A DNA stretch of 64,000 nt from Gnetum montanum (taxonomy: Eukaryota > Streptophyta > Gnetopsida > Gnetales > Gnetaceae), in the NCBI GenBank assembly GCA_015680685.1, contig MNCI01019003.1, forward strand, positions 440,973 to 504,972. Reading direction: 5' to 3'. The notes beneath the pieces are model-generated. The model was not told where the DNA came from. It made no database searches and saw only the letters and a program-made list of their open reading frames with translations. Positions 1 through 12,280 of this stretch are shown one piece after another (within the stretch, counting starts at the first letter, position 1; every line of letters begins with the position of its first letter). A program made the translations under genes and the position numbers.

Positions 1-1102
1 AGCTCTCTGCTTCTTTGGTGAGTGTCCTTGGGAACAACTTAAGCTTCTACCACTCATTATCTATATTCTGCAAGGCACAGGCATCATGGAATGCCTGTAA
101 ATGATGTTGAGGATCAGCATTGTATCCCCCTTCAAAACGTGGGATATTATTTATGTCCAAACGCTTGATCTGACTATCTTTTAAGTGCCTTGTGGGGATC
201 CTAACTACCTCTGTGATGTCTAGCATCCTTCAGGTTACGAGTAGGGCTTCATCATGATCATCTCTGTCATGATGTCTATGATGTCTTCATGGTGGTTCCC
301 TACTCTCCCTACGTCCTTTCCCTTGTCCTAACTCCCAACCTTCCTATCGAGGTATTTCATCTCCCTTACTTTAACCCTCTCTGTTGTGCTCACAATGGCT
401 GTGCCCAGATGTGGAAGGAGAGTGTGAATGGTGAGATGAAGGAGAAGAGGAAGGGGATCCATCACCATGGCAATGTTTCTTACCTTCTCTTCGGCTGCTT
501 CGGCCTCGATTGTTGTAATGATCTAAGTGTTTGTCCTTAGTGTGAGTGGTTGTTCCTGCCATGAACAGTTGGTGATCACGGGGATCAGAGCCCATAGCAT
601 GTACAGTTGATCGAAGGTTCTAATGCCTAACCTCTTCACCATTGTGAGGAGGAGGAACATCATTTTCTAAGAAACCCGTTATGAGGGGTTCCTCATCTCC
701 TATTTCACTAAGGACATGGGGGACCTTGCCCTTCAACAATGAGTGTTTGCTCTCCTGCCTTTCGTCCCTCATATGTTGCAAAGCGGTAGGATGATAATCC
801 CTTATATCATATTCTCCAGCAACCTATTCAGTGAATAAGTCCTGCATGCCAATCTGTGCCAAGGCATGGAAGAGCATGTTCGGAACAAATTGATCTGGTG
901 GTAAAACTATGTTACCAAACAAATCTCTCTAGTGCAACTGTTCATCCTAATGGAGGATAAAATTGTAATCAAGAATATACTCATCGGGATGAGTATAAAC
1001 TATCTTATATTGTTTAGGGCTTGGCTGGGTTAGGTTATGTATATGTTGCTGACTGTCTTCCGTGTTATTCCTAGGTGAGTTAACCTTATGAGAAGAAGCC
1101 AT
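1..1102 (-). pseudogene. Element A gag, N-terminal part, broken
   Basis: Starts at an ATG at 1102 with MASSHKVNSPRN. Seen are a conserved 'HPDEYI...FILH.DEQL' block, a stretch rich in 'GNIVLPPDQ', then a His/Ser/Pro-rich linker (SPSSSPSSHHSHSP) near 370-480. Several in-frame TAG codons interrupt it, mostly where relatives carry CAG (Gln), for example after FILH. Gag would form the virus-like particle that packages the element RNA. The family call rests on likeness to elements C and E in this window and on the tRNA-Asp PBS. The C-terminus lies outside the window. Confidence 0.75.
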
Positions 1103-1224
1103 TTTATTGGTGTGCTATTCACCGTTAAATATGTTCTTATTTAACTAATTAACCCAAAGGTTTTTTAAGGCTCACAACGATGTGAAAGATTTCCTAATGT
1201 TCTAATTGGCGTATAAACACTTAG

Positions 1225-1242
1225 TCCCCGGCAACGGCGCCA
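1225..1242 (-). other. Primer-binding site, tRNA-Asp type
   Basis: The plus strand reads TCCCCGGCAACGGCGCCA, identical to the 3' end of plant tRNA-Asp(GUC) with CCA, so the minus strand can pair with that primer. It lies two bases inside the LTR and is the best preserved PBS in the window. Confidence 0.9.
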
Positions 1243-1243
1243 A

Positions 1244-2214
1244 TGATGAGTGGCGAGGTACCCCTACACTCAACCATACGAAATGAGTGTAGCACGCATG
1301 ATCCAGTCGAACTCCATAGACTAAATGCCTAAACACCCCATGGAACACTTGGGGTTAATCATTCGTTGTCTTCCCAGACTTACTTGTTGTTGTCACGATG
1401 TATGGTTAAGTACGTCCGAGGTATATGATTTTTTTTGGTCTCTTCAGGTTTATCTCCTATGCTAGAGGGTGAAGGGTTGAGAGAACTAACTACTCTAACT
1501 AAGGACCTAAGTCTAAATTAACCAGTGTCAGCATCTGTTCCCACTTACCATACACACCCTGAACTGTGCAACTGTGGTTACCAAATGCTAATCGTTACTG
1601 GGATCACCACACGTAAAGCACATGCTAGAAGTGGTCGTACTGAGGCACCTAACTAGCCTAAGTGTGATGAGCAGCTGATTCCTTGACTAGCCGTACACAT
1701 CCGTAGATGCTTGTAATCAAGTCGTACTCGTCCCACATTCTAGGAGGTAAGTGTGAGAGAATCTAATCGCGATGAGTAGCCAATTCCTTGGTTAGCCGTA
1801 CACATTCGTCAATGCTCGTAACCAAGTCGTACTCATGTCGCGCTAACAACGGGTAAGAAATAATATGAAATAAAACCTAGCCATGTACTGCAAGGTTTAT
1901 CCACAAAGCTCGTCTTTATTGCCATACACAACTTGCGTTCAGGTATAAAGCTGCTCGAATAAAGAACCGTTCACTTGGGGGACTCCTACTGCGGGCACAT
2001 GGAAAATATTTTATCTCTGGGGTGATCAATCCGCCAAAGCTTCACTACTTCTAGCCTATGATTTTAAATGAATGGAGTGCTACCTCTTATTTATAGATTT
2101 GGTGGTGGACCACGATATCGTGTACGCAATATCATAGGGGACAACATGATATCGCATGAAATGCAATATCGCGATGGCCGCAATATCACGGCTTGTGCAT
2201 ATCGCGTCTCATCA
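1244..2214 (-). repeat. 5' LTR of element A
   Basis: 971-bp LTR bounded by the 7-bp inverted termini TGATGAG/CTCATCA. It is longer than the roughly 810-845 bp LTRs of elements B, C and F, partly because of an imperfect internal duplication of about 100 bp at roughly 1660-1840 (the phrase agccgtacacat recurs at both copies). U3 holds a cluster of GATATC-like words and a TATA box; the U5 end abuts the PBS after one base. Confidence 0.85.
2083..2207 (-). promoter_or_regulatory. LTR A core promoter with GATATC cluster
   Basis: On the minus strand a TATAAATAAGAGG box (2083-2095) is preceded by about six GATATC or one-base variants (2112-2207), several in longer palindromes such as ACGATATCGT. TATA plus this cluster recurs in the other Athila-like LTRs here. 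Binding factors are unknown. Confidence 0.65.
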
Positions 2215-3369
2215 GTTATCATCCTTGTTATAGTAGACAAGGACCTAATATTTATTTAGTGATGGAATCATTAGTTTTGTATTATCAAGTTTAACAATGG
2301 ATGTAAATATTTTATCATTGTTTATAAATTTTTTTTCTTTGATGTTTTCATTTTTATCATATTTATTTTTAAATATTTTGTATCAATAATTTTCTTACCA
2401 TGAGGTTTATCCACATCTATTTAAGTTTAATTCTTCATAATTAAATTGTATTAATTAATGACTTTCTCTTTTCATACATTTAATTTCAAATCTTCTTAGT
2501 GTTGTACCCATACTCATCTTCCTTTTCGCCATTTGAAAGCCTATGTGTAACATACATCTCCTTAGTAGTTTTCTACCAACTTAACAATATTATTTAGTGT
2601 TTCTACAACATTTGGCATCACTCTAATGTAGTGTATTATTTTTTATGTTATTTTCATGTTATTCACTTTTGATGTCATTCTCATTGTCTAGTATTATTTT
2701 GATATCAAATTAACAACTCAAAATCTAGAAGCTTCCATAGCCTTCTTAGTGGGTTTAAGTGCAAGGCATTTTTTGGTTTATAAATAGAATACATGAGACA
2801 TCATTTCAAAGATTCCATTGAACCTAATCTAATAGAATATGATTGAATCAAATTGCATCTTTATTTTTAGACTTGAAGGACATTCTCATTAGACAACCAC
2901 ATTTCATTTTTCATTTTTCAAAATCCTTATATCCCCTTGCAAACGCAATCCTCATTTGATATAACTGTAATTATTTAGACTTTGCCTTCTATTCTTGTGC
3001 CTTTTTTATTTTTATTTTTGCCTATAAAACCCTAAGTTAGAATTGATATTGCATCATTTTTTAGTTTTACTTTTAAGGTCAACCCTAAACCCTCATACAC
3101 TCAATGCTATACTTAATTTACAAATTGTTTTCTTTTGGCTTTACCATTGCTCTCACTGCTAAGTCATTACTTTGATACAACTAAAAATTCCTCATTTGAT
3201 TTGAAGATACATCTTAAGATTGTTTATGGTTGTCAATGTGTTGCACTGTCTTTTATTGCATTAGTGATATTAGAAAAAGAAACACAAAAATTTGCATGAG
3301 TTGTTGTGAGTTGGTCACATAAATTTTCACTACAATACTTAAATTGTTATAGGTTCATAGACATGGGTT
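2215..3369. other. AT-rich DNA, nothing recognised
   Basis: Flank of element A. It is AT-rich with many stop codons in all frames. No coding, RNA or repeat feature could be supported by reading. Confidence 0.5.
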
Positions 3370-4440
3370 GAGTAAGTAGCATGACTTCTTGTTATGGCTC
3401 TTGTGGTTCTTTGTTAAATGTTTGTACTAATCATTTAGCTTAAGAGATGGACTTCTTCAAACCATTTTGTCTATAAGATGAATGAAGTTTGAAAAGTTTA
3501 TTGAGGATATTCTTAATCTAATCTTTCTTCACCTTGGCTAGGAATATTGCACTAAACTTGCTTTCATCAAACCTAACATTTCTTGAATTGAACATTTTTC
3601 TTTCTATTATTGTATCATAACCCTCATTGCTAGATCTTAAGATTATAAATGAAACTAAAATTGAACTTTTACTTATGTCCACTAAGACCCTCTTAGGTCT
3701 ATTGGATAAAGTAGTTTCAAAACTAACATCATCATCATCCTAGCCTTGTCTCAATAAAATGGGGTTGGCTATATGAGTTCTTTTTTGTTATTCACATCTA
3801 TGAAAAGCTATATCTTTATTTATTTTCATTTTTTTCAAATAATCTTCAATTTTTTTCCTATGTCTTTTTTTTTATCTTCCTTTTGGTAGCTTTCTTAAAA
3901 CAACGATGGTTTCAAAATTCCTTTTATAAATCTTTTTTAATCCATAACTTAATGTTACTCACTAGAATCAAACTATGATATGGAGCTATCATGCTAATGC
4001 TCTTACCCCTAAACTAACACTTGATTAACAACCCTTGTAGAATTAAAATTGACTTACATAATCATAAGTGATGTGCCTTCAATAAGTGAGCTATGCTTCA
4101 CTAACTAAAATCATCAACAATAACCATAAAATATTTGTCATTAGTTATGGCTAGTGTTTGCATAAGATTACAAAGGTTTTATGTTTTGAGAGAAGTGGTG
4201 GTTTAGCATATACACATGTTTCACATAATTCTTTATCAATTTTGGAACATTTCACCATGTTGTAGCTTATTTCTTGATCCTAGACTCAATCTTTGTATAG
4301 GACCAATGGCCTAACCTCATATATCAAGGATAGTCTAGTTGCTTTAGGACAAACATCTAACCTTTAACAATATTAGAAAATAACATAATACTCAAACAAT
4401 AAATTTGGTTTTCAAATTTTAAATATTTTTTATAGTATTT
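3370..4440 (-). mobile_element. Ty1/copia pol (integrase) remnant
   Basis: Minus-strand fragments of a copia integrase in the correct order. A CETCVYAK motif (about 4203-4226) matches the second Cys pair of the integrase zinc-binding region. KYFMVIVDDFS (about 4104-4137) matches the start of the catalytic core. A block NSRNVRFDESK (about 3561-3640) matches the SH3-like region that follows integrase in copia elements (usually 'ISRDVVFDE'). Frames are broken throughout and the second and third catalytic residues were not found. The remnant is interrupted by an RTE-like tail at 3725-3905. Confidence 0.65.
3725..3905 (-). mobile_element. RTE-type LINE 3' tail nested in copia remnant
   Basis: The plus strand carries the conserved plant RTE/Au-type phrase around 'catcctagccttgtctcaa' followed by 'ggggttggctatatgag', and then a T-rich stretch corresponding, in antisense, to the Lys/Arg-rich end of the RTE ORF. 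An (ATC)n run at 3727-3738 is the expected simple-repeat tail. The family name comes from memory of the consensus, without a search. Confidence 0.55.
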
Positions 4441-5344
4441 AGTTCAATTAAATAAGACAATTTTCTTTGCTAGCCATTTGATATAGGAATCAGAAAGAAA
4501 TCTTTATCCTTTCTTGTTAGTGTTGAAAGGAGGCATGTCAACATGAATAGAATTACAAAGTAGAGCTTTAGAAAAGTAAGAAATTAACAGATTTTATACT
4601 TAAATAACTTAGAAAAAAAAAACCTAAAACTAAAACAGACCCTTTGTGCGCTCTAGCTTCAGATAAATCACATTCGACACCATAACACATTAGCCTCTTA
4701 AGAAAACCCAAAAACTATGGGTCAAACATTGCATCTTACATGGTCAAAACAACGCACGTGTAACAGAGAGGAATAGCGCCAGACCTTTTACAGCACCACG
4801 ATAACATTGTAGAGCAAAAAGTCCCAAAGATGCATATAATCCTTTACAAGCATAAACTGCTAAATTCCTCAAAGAAATGTTGTCTCCGTTTTTTAGCTTC
4901 CAAATCATGATTCATGCTCTTCCACGGTGTTAAAGAAGATCTGGCCATATTCAGGTTTGCTCCCATCAAATTTCAAACTATCGTACAATTTACAGCAGGT
5001 TTAGGTTTGTCTTGACTTCTGCATTATTGTTCTTGAAGTAGCACCTAGCCTTTTGTTTCCCTCTTGGAATGTAGCAATGCAGTGTCTGATATGAAGCCAT
5101 TTTCTCACTTCCTCCCTTTCCGTTCATTCTGCGCTTTTGTCATGGAGCGTTTTAGTCCAGGAAATTTACCAGCAACACAGCGAATTTCACAACTGACAGA
5201 AAATTAAAACTGTACAGACCCAGAGAGTAACATCGAAACATGGGAAGGAATGAAATTGTTCTACACTTTAGTTGTCGAAACGTGGATAAGTACCTAGAAC
5301 TTGCTGGCAAGAAAGCTAGGAGCTAAATTTAAAATTTTGAAAGA
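4441..5344. other. Non-repetitive-looking DNA, no gene supported
   Basis: Less AT-rich than the flanks. A 37-codon minus-strand frame beginning MASYQTLHCYIPRGK can be read near 4990-5100 but has no recognisable family and no clear splice context. I see nothing firm here. Confidence 0.4.
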
Positions 5345-5415
5345 TGCAACAGCCGGGAATCGAACCCGGGTCTATACCGTGGCAGGGTACTATTCTACCA
5401 CTAGACCACTAGTGC
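5345..5415 (-). tRNA. tRNA-Gly (GCC anticodon)
   Basis: The minus strand folds as a 71-nt cytosolic plant tRNA-Gly. It has the D-loop sequence AGTGGTAGA, an anticodon loop CTGCCAC with GCC, and a T arm with GGTTCGATTCC inside a five-pair stem. The intragenic A box (TGGTCTAGTGG) and B box (GGTTCGATTCC) needed for RNA polymerase III are intact. The acceptor stem is imperfect: GCACTAG against CTGTTGC gives a C-U mismatch at pair 4 and a U-G wobble at pair 5, where the usual plant gene has GCACCAG/CTGGTGC. A TTTT run lies about 15 bases past the 3' end. It is probably transcribed, but could be a decaying copy. Confidence 0.9.
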
Positions 5416-7550
5416 TTGATGATTTGATTAGAAGTCAGTCTCTGATGTTTCTCCAATTTTAAAGTGAAGTACCTGACTTGCACTCAACGTATAGAAATCA
5501 GTGAAAATCAATAGTATTTGCTATCCCCTAAATTATTGCTTTTACTCTTCTCTTGACTTCCGGCTTACTAGTTTGAGCTCCAATTTTCTGAATTACTTTT
5601 CACGTGTCTGGTCTTCCAGTACACACCCCTACCATTTTGGAAAGTTTGCCATGAGAAAAGAAATTTTTCAGAAGCGAAACTCTCCATTGTCTTATTCTTA
5701 AAAACATTTAGGAAACGAGTAGGAACATTGCAATGATTGCATGGACCACTGAAATAGTATCAGCAAGGACTCATATCTGACCTAGTGCTAATACTGAAGG
5801 AGATGTAGTTTCAAGTTATGGTTATTGCATTTTGAAAGTCATAGGTTCAATCATGGTCTCTTAAATATTTCAGTTTCAACGTTTGCTAAGTTATTTGTTC
5901 CATAAATAATGGGTACACTATTCAAATTGTTTGTTCCCCTAATTATTGGATACACAGATCACAGGACTGATTTTCTGGCGCTATTCAATAGCATGTTCAG
6001 TTATTCATTTTTCCACTTTAAAAAAAGTTATTTTGGTTTTATATATGGATCCATACAATGTGACTAAGATGTTTCTCATTTAACATTCAGAATCAAAATG
6101 CACGACTTAAGGAAAGGGTAGTTAGGCATTGATGCAAACATCGGTAACAAATTTACAAGCTTTGTTGGCTTTTCTCTCAATGCTGCTTTATATTTCAATT
6201 ATCTGCATTTGAATGCAGCGAAGATATGTGATCTGCGCTTTTCCATATATTTTGTACAATATGTATTTGGTTTTCAAAGTTCAACTTTTCGAATCCAGAT
6301 ATCCAGAGAGAAGGCAAAAATACTTAAATTTGACATTGACCAACTCAACTTTTGCGACCGATAGACGATTCACGCGTCAGCAAATTTACCATGTATGGCC
6401 TAAAGCTTACACGCGATCTCATGTTAGAATTCTGAATTTCAATAGGTTTTTAGGATATAAATGTATTTTGGCACAAGTGTCAACTACACTAAGAGGGACC
6501 ATCATTTTGCTTTATGGTAGCGTATCCTAGGGAAGCAGCATTGAACCTCAAGAGCGACTTCTATAAATGTTATTTGGCCATTAAGCTCATTTTGACTATA
6601 TGCGACTTTATTTTTAAGATTTAGATGGTCTTTAATTTGTATTACTTTCTCAACTCTAAGTATGGAGGATAGTGTGGTTGTTACTATGACGATGGAATTG
6701 GTTAGTGGTTAATGGTGGTAGTTATTAACATGGAACATGGAGGCCTTTGCATATGTCCTTGTTGTTTCCTTTCCAGTTTCTCCATTCTTCTTTAAACATT
6801 AATATTGTGTGTTGATCAACCATTTCATTTTTTACTTCCAAACTTTTCAATTTAACTTATCATATTTTAAAACAGGCAAACACAATTGCTCTGACCAATA
6901 GTTCAACAGGTTCTCTTAGCAGATGTAATAATAAATCAACACAAGTTTTGGCATTTTTTATTTTGAAAAATGAAAATACTTTTTTTTTCTCTTGGTAACA
7001 ATTGCAATGCTAGGTTTAATTTAGAATAGATGAGCTAGTTTGTAGAAATTTTAAAGCTTAGATTTAAGCTTTAGGTTTAATTTTATTGTAGGGATTGAGA
7101 ACCTCATGGCACTAATATTGTATCCAATTTGGCTTTTTTACATAAGTTGGAGTTTTAGATACATTTGATAGCCTCTTAGCTTAAAGCCATCTTCAATAGT
7201 ATAGATTCAACATTTTGCATTATTTGCAATACAGTTTTTGGTCTCCATCTCTAGCTTTTACTAGAAATGATGTCTAATGTCATTTGTAGCATCATTTTGG
7301 TTTCTTTTCTTTGGCTTTCAATTTCAACATGTAGCATCAACTCCTGCATAGATGCTGATAATTGGACAAATTTGCCTTTCAATGTGTGGTGTCACTTTAC
7401 CTTGACATCTTACTTCGATTAAGCTTTTGATGTTCGATGTCATTTTTCACATCAATCATCTACACATCAATTCTCCTATCGAGTATCTTCCAAAAGATTC
7501 TATGGGCTCCAATGCATCATTTCCTTATGATCTATGTGGCATTTTTGGCA
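5416..7550. other. AT-rich DNA, nothing recognised
   Basis: No coding region, tRNA or named repeat was found. A 105-codon open frame at 6213-6530 has no family resemblance and is judged chance. The right part may be U3 of the LTR belonging to element H, but its left end could not be placed. Confidence 0.4.
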
Positions 7551-8443
7551 TATAAATAGGAGAATACCCCTAAACAAAAAGGGGTTGGCTTTTGAAGCAT
7601 TCAATTGACTTTAGCATCTTCTATTAACTTTGATTGCTAAGTACAACTTGCTCTTTGCTTGCTGATGATTTTGGAAATCTTTCTAAAGGCATAGTTTCTC
7701 TACAAAACAACTATTCTCATGTTAGAGAATATTAGCTCCTTTGATTTCTTTTTTTGTTCTCTTCTAATGCATTTGTATTCCCTTCATGCTATCCTTCTGA
7801 CATAAGGAGAATCATTCAGAATTAGGTCAATGCATTGATATGATCTTTTCCTTCTTTTTGTTAGCTTTAAAATCTGCAGCATCCATGTTAGATGTACATC
7901 AAGCACACATCTCGAAGAGAGAATGGGATAACATAGCTCCTCATTAGACATCTCTGATCCTTGATTCATGTTTTCATGATCTCTATAGTAGGTTTTAATT
8001 TTCTACTTTTGTAGTTTTGGTTTGCTTATTTTTGGCTTCCCATTTTTGACATTATCTAGACCTATTTTAAGTGTTTTCCTTTCAAATCTAGCTTTTAATG
8101 GACTAGAGCTATTTTACTTTACACTCTACTTCAATCAATTCTACTACCATCCATACATACAAATTTTATTGTATTATGCATTACATATAGTTTCTTTTGT
8201 CTCATTAGTTATTCCATGCATGCTATTTTTTTCCACTTTGTATCTACTAGTGTTTGGCAAAAACACCTATCTCAAGTTGTTGGATTTTTCCTAGCAATCT
8301 ACAAGTCCCCTTTCAATTTAAAAGAAATTAATTAAAAGATTGATTTTCCTAGATAATTTAGTATGCATGAGATTGTCTCACTTAGTTTTATGTTAGGTTT
8401 TGATAGATCTTGTATTAAGAAAATCTTTATCGCAACATCTTTC

Positions 8444-8462
8444 TAGTGCTAGAAGGAGGACC
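8444..8462 (+). other. PBS-like site (CTAGAAGGAGG type)
   Basis: TAGTGCTAGAAGGAGGACC. The same word, with TGGCGC or TGGCAC at the start, occurs at LTR ends at 29935 and 45994 (minus) and at 61290. I cannot name the cognate tRNA with confidence. Confidence 0.55.
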
Positions 8463-8839
8463 TTTGTAAAATTAATGTTGTTTCTAGGATTCACTCTCTA
8501 CTCACATTTCATACTTTTTTTCTTTCTTTTACTTTCTATGTTTTCTAAGTGTTAATGATGTGCCACATCAAAACACTGATGTCATATAAATTCTCTATGA
8601 TTTCACTATTTCCTTTAAATACGGAATTCTTACCTTTTGCTTTAAGTATGAATTTACTTGTAGGGAAAACTAAAGCATTAGTAACAACCCTGTGAAGTCA
8701 CAGTTACCTTTACAATTTCGAGTATGGAATCATTGTCTAATTTAGGTTTTTCTAAGATTCCAAAGCTTATGAATCTAAGGATATATTAGGCATTTTTAAA
8801 ATACTTAAGCTTGAAAGACTACAAAATATCCTTTGCTAA

Positions 8840-10884
8840 ATGGGAGCTAGGTTACATGCTTACATGAAACATGTTTAAGCTCATGGCTAAGTATGAGTAG
8901 GCCAATGATCTACCACACTTCCTTTCTAATCTAGATCATCTAATTGAACTAGATGATGAGAAAGCTAAGGAAATTACAAAATGTATCATGGAGCAAGAAC
9001 AAATGCAAGAATGCATACATCTATAGATTAAGGAGGCTACAATGAGAACCATTCTTGATCAACCTCTTGGTCCTCACATCACTCTTAGATGAAGGAGAGG
9101 AAGCATGGCCTCCAAATTTGATGCTCACTTAATAAATGATAAAAAAGGGAAACCAATAGGAAATATTTGCAAAACCAGTCCTTTATTACATCACATTAGC
9201 ATCATAGTAGCTCAAAACACCTTATATGAATATGTTCCACTTACTACAAGATCATTCAATCTTCCCACAAGCTCTATCTCTCCTTACTGTCTTTACCCTC
9301 CTAATAATATCTATAATCTTCATTCTATCTTTTAATCCCCTATTCACCTTTTGGAACTATGCATTATTCCTTAACCCTAACCTATCATCTCTCCTCTTCA
9401 ATCCATTCTAGTTGTTGCTTCTACTATTCCATCATTGTTTAGCATTCCATAACCTACTAGTAAGCTTTTCTTTCTAGTGCACCTACCTAATCAAAATTCA
9501 TTAGGTATACATGTTCTTACAACCTTTGGATAAATTCCTTATGTGTGCCCTCCTGAACATCATCACTTGCTACCATAGCTGAAACTCTTCTGAACTCTCC
9601 TAGAATAGATCCATAGCTCTTGGCATTACTCAATGACATGATACTCCATCTTCAAAACAGCAAAGGCAAAGTGACAAATGCACTAAGCATAGAAGGAAAC
9701 TCTCATATTTCCTTAGATCAAGTTGTAAGTGATCCTATAAGCTCTTCCATTCCTTTGCCAATCCTGCCTAAGGACATTTCATTGTTAACTTTTACAAAGT
9801 ATAATGATGAAATATGAGACATAATGAATTATGTGGTCACATTTAAAATTGAATGTATTCTTCTAAGTCCTTACCCTCACATTATGTTGAGATGTTTCTA
9901 AAACTCTCTCTGAAAGAGCTTTAAAATAGTATAGTTCCTTAGCACATGAGTCTATTACCTTTCTAGAGCAATTGATCGTAGCCTTCATTGAATGTTTCAA
10001 GTTCAATATTCCTTGAAGCACAAGTGTGATGTCTTTAGTTTCCATTAAGAAGGCTTCAAATGAGCCCACTCACAAATTCATCTCTCAATGAAAAACAACA
10101 TCAACTAAACTTCCATATCATTTGGAGAAACATCATTTGCAAAACATTTTTAAAGTTGTAGTAATTAACTACATTCAAAAGAGGATGGCTTATCCAAATC
10201 CTTATTCTTTGAATGATACTTTTCTTATTGCTAGATACATGGGAATAGCTACTATTTATTGTAGTAACCAGGAATTCTTGTTAATCAATAATAAGGCTAA
10301 CAAATATACAAAAAAAGATAAGGGATAAACAACTTCTCAAGGTGTTTATTATGTTTCTAAGGAACAAAACAATGCTCCCTCAACTACTTCATCTACCACT
10401 TAGTAATGAAAACCTCAAAGGAGTAGGGATTAGTAGACCAAGATACATATGAGGTATTTTTTCTTCTAAAAAACCTTCTTGATGATGATCGTCTTAAGAA
10501 GAAATAGGTCTCCAATTAAGTGGTAGAGTGTTATCATCCTATAAAGCTCATAGCTATGGATTATTCTCAAAGACAATAAGGTAACCCTAATGTGCCTAAG
10601 TGGTATGGCTACTGAAATATTGCTTCTATCATGAGACTAATGGACATGATATAGATAATTGTAGGAATCTAAAATATGACATCCATAATCTTGTAGATAA
10701 GGGTAAGATAGTGATGGAAAATGATCCATCGACTATGCATTTGAATAACCAACATCTTTATGTATTTCAAAATCCCCTAGAAGTCAAAGGCACCATTTTA
10801 GGTTTTAAACCTAAATATAAAGCTCATAACTTTTCATCTAAGGAGGCTTATGATATTTGTACGTTTGACTATAATCATCACTAA
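8840..10884 (+). pseudogene. Element H gag, broken
   Basis: A retrotransposon Gag with many stops and at least two frame changes. Seen in order are an N-terminal region with MASKFDAHLINDKKGKPIG (about 9105), a core with 'LVTFKIEC'-like and 'ALKWYSSL'-like segments (about 9770-10060), which is the capsid-type retrotransposon gag domain, and a C-terminal CFYHETNGHDIDNCRNLK block (about 10619-10672). That last block fits the zinc-binding CxxH...GHxxxxCxxLK signature of Tat-type gags. The frame ends after 10884 with no protease. Family assignment is by motif only. Confidence 0.6.
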
Positions 10885-11322
10885 TAGTTATCTTTACAAC
10901 CATGGAAGCCTTAGATAATTCATTGGTCTAACTGCATCACTGCACCATCAAAACTAAATCATTTGTCTTCACATCCCCATCAGATTCACATTACCCAATC
11001 GCATTAGTCCATTCTTACTACCCAACCTAACCATCCTTTCTTTTTCCATCTTGTTCCATACCATACAAATCCCAAAACACACCTTCATCCACTACATCTT
11101 ATACATCTACTTGTTGGTGATCATTTGAAACCACCAACATTGGGATCCTTCAGTTGTGCGACCTTTAGGGCCATAGGATACGAAGGTATTCTTCAAACAA
11201 GATTTAGTTGCTTGCTAGTCTCTAACAACACCAATTCCTAGATACCTCCAAATAGACTTAGTGGTTATGAAATGAACTAAATGTGAGTATGTATTTACTA
11301 TTGTGAATGTTGAAATGGTTGG

Positions 11323-12134
11323 TGATGAACTATATTTTCTCTGGCTCCAATATTGAAACCCTGATATTGGATACTCGAGATCAAGGCCCAGGAAGCAATG
11401 TTGGATATATGATATCACAAGATGTGTACTAGCCTATAAATATAGTGCTTGGGCACACAATTTGGCAAATAGTTTTTTCATAGCATAGTAGAGCTCTTGT
11501 AGTTTCTTTTCTCTAGAGTTAGAATATTTTCCAAAGTGTTTATAGTAGGAGTCATTGAGTGTACAAATCTTTATTTGAGCATTGTTGTACCTAAGCATGG
11601 CAATGTGTGTGGTAATAAAGATGGGCTTTCTCATCAAACCTTGTAGCACCTTGGCTAACTTAAATATTTTATTCCTACATTTAATGTTTTGTGCAATTTC
11701 TTTTACTACTTCCAAGTAATTAAGATAAATTAATATAACTAGATTAAATAGCAATTAATTAAGAACATAAGTATGATCACTTCAAGCATGCGTATGATTC
11801 TTGGTAATCCCACCAACACTTAATGTTTGCTAACCTAGCAGCATTATGCATGTTCAAGATGTGCATGGAAAGTGGGATCAGATACTTATGTTAGGATAGT
11901 TAGTTATTAATTAGTAATTAGATTAGTTAAATTGATCCATAAATTGAGTTTCAACTTGTTTTTAATTGTAGATGGATAAAATATAAAATAATAAAAATCA
12001 TGTAGCTCAATTACACCTAACCATACAACTAAGCTCCACAAGCATAGTTTGGAAGACAACAACCGTCACGATTAGATTGTGCATGAATGCTTTTAATTCA
12101 TATGGTTGAGCGTAGGGGTACTCACCGCTCATCA
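11323..12134 (+). repeat. 5' LTR of element B
   Basis: 812 bp, from TGATGAAC to CTCATCA. U3 has GATATT/GATATC words (11358-11416) and TATAAATATAG at 11435-11445. The R/U5 phrase 'agtaggagtcatt' is shared with the LTRs of element C. It is the most diverged LTR of the group. Confidence 0.8.
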
Positions 12135-12153
12135 TTGGCATCGATGCTGGGGA
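12135..12153 (+). other. Degenerate tRNA-Asp PBS of element B
   Basis: TTGGCATCGATGCTGGGGA lies directly after the LTR and differs from the tRNA-Asp complement by a few changes. Confidence 0.75.
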
Positions 12154-12280
12154 GCTTTAGTTGGCTACATGCACTATCTAGGATTTAGTGAAAAATTATT
12201 TAACATCATTGGAACAAACCCTAAGATCATATCATACGTTAGAATAACTATAAAAATTATAAGAACACACACAACATTTC

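Larger units (their letters stand above)
1..2214 (-). mobile_element. Element A: Athila/Tat-like Ty3 LTR retrotransposon, 5' portion, cut by window edge
   Basis: Minus-strand element made of a 5' LTR (1244-2214), a primer-binding site (1225-1242), a leader and the first part of gag, which runs off the left edge. The LTR termini on the element strand are TGATGAG and CTCATCA. The PBS is an exact 18-base complement of the 3' end of plant tRNA-Asp, which is usual for Athila-type elements. The gag resembles those of elements B, C and E in this window. Whether pol follows cannot be seen. Confidence 0.85.
7551..10884 (+). mobile_element. Element H: Tat-like LTR retrotransposon remnant (LTR tail, PBS, gag)
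   Basis: A TATAAATAGG box (7551-7560) begins a putative LTR R/U5. A PBS-like TAGTGCTAGAAGGAGGACC follows at 8444-8462, and a broken gag comes after it. The same PBS-like word precedes the gags of elements J and G. No protease or pol follows; element B's LTR begins at 11323. LTR boundaries could not be fixed. Confidence 0.6.

Noticed and set aside
6213-6530. 105-codon plus-strand open frame starting MQRRYVICAFPY
   Set aside because: No motif, no family likeness and no splice or promoter context; composition is like the surrounding noncoding DNA.
9863-10069. Minus-strand 68-codon frame
   Set aside because: Shadow of the element H capsid region read on the plus strand.
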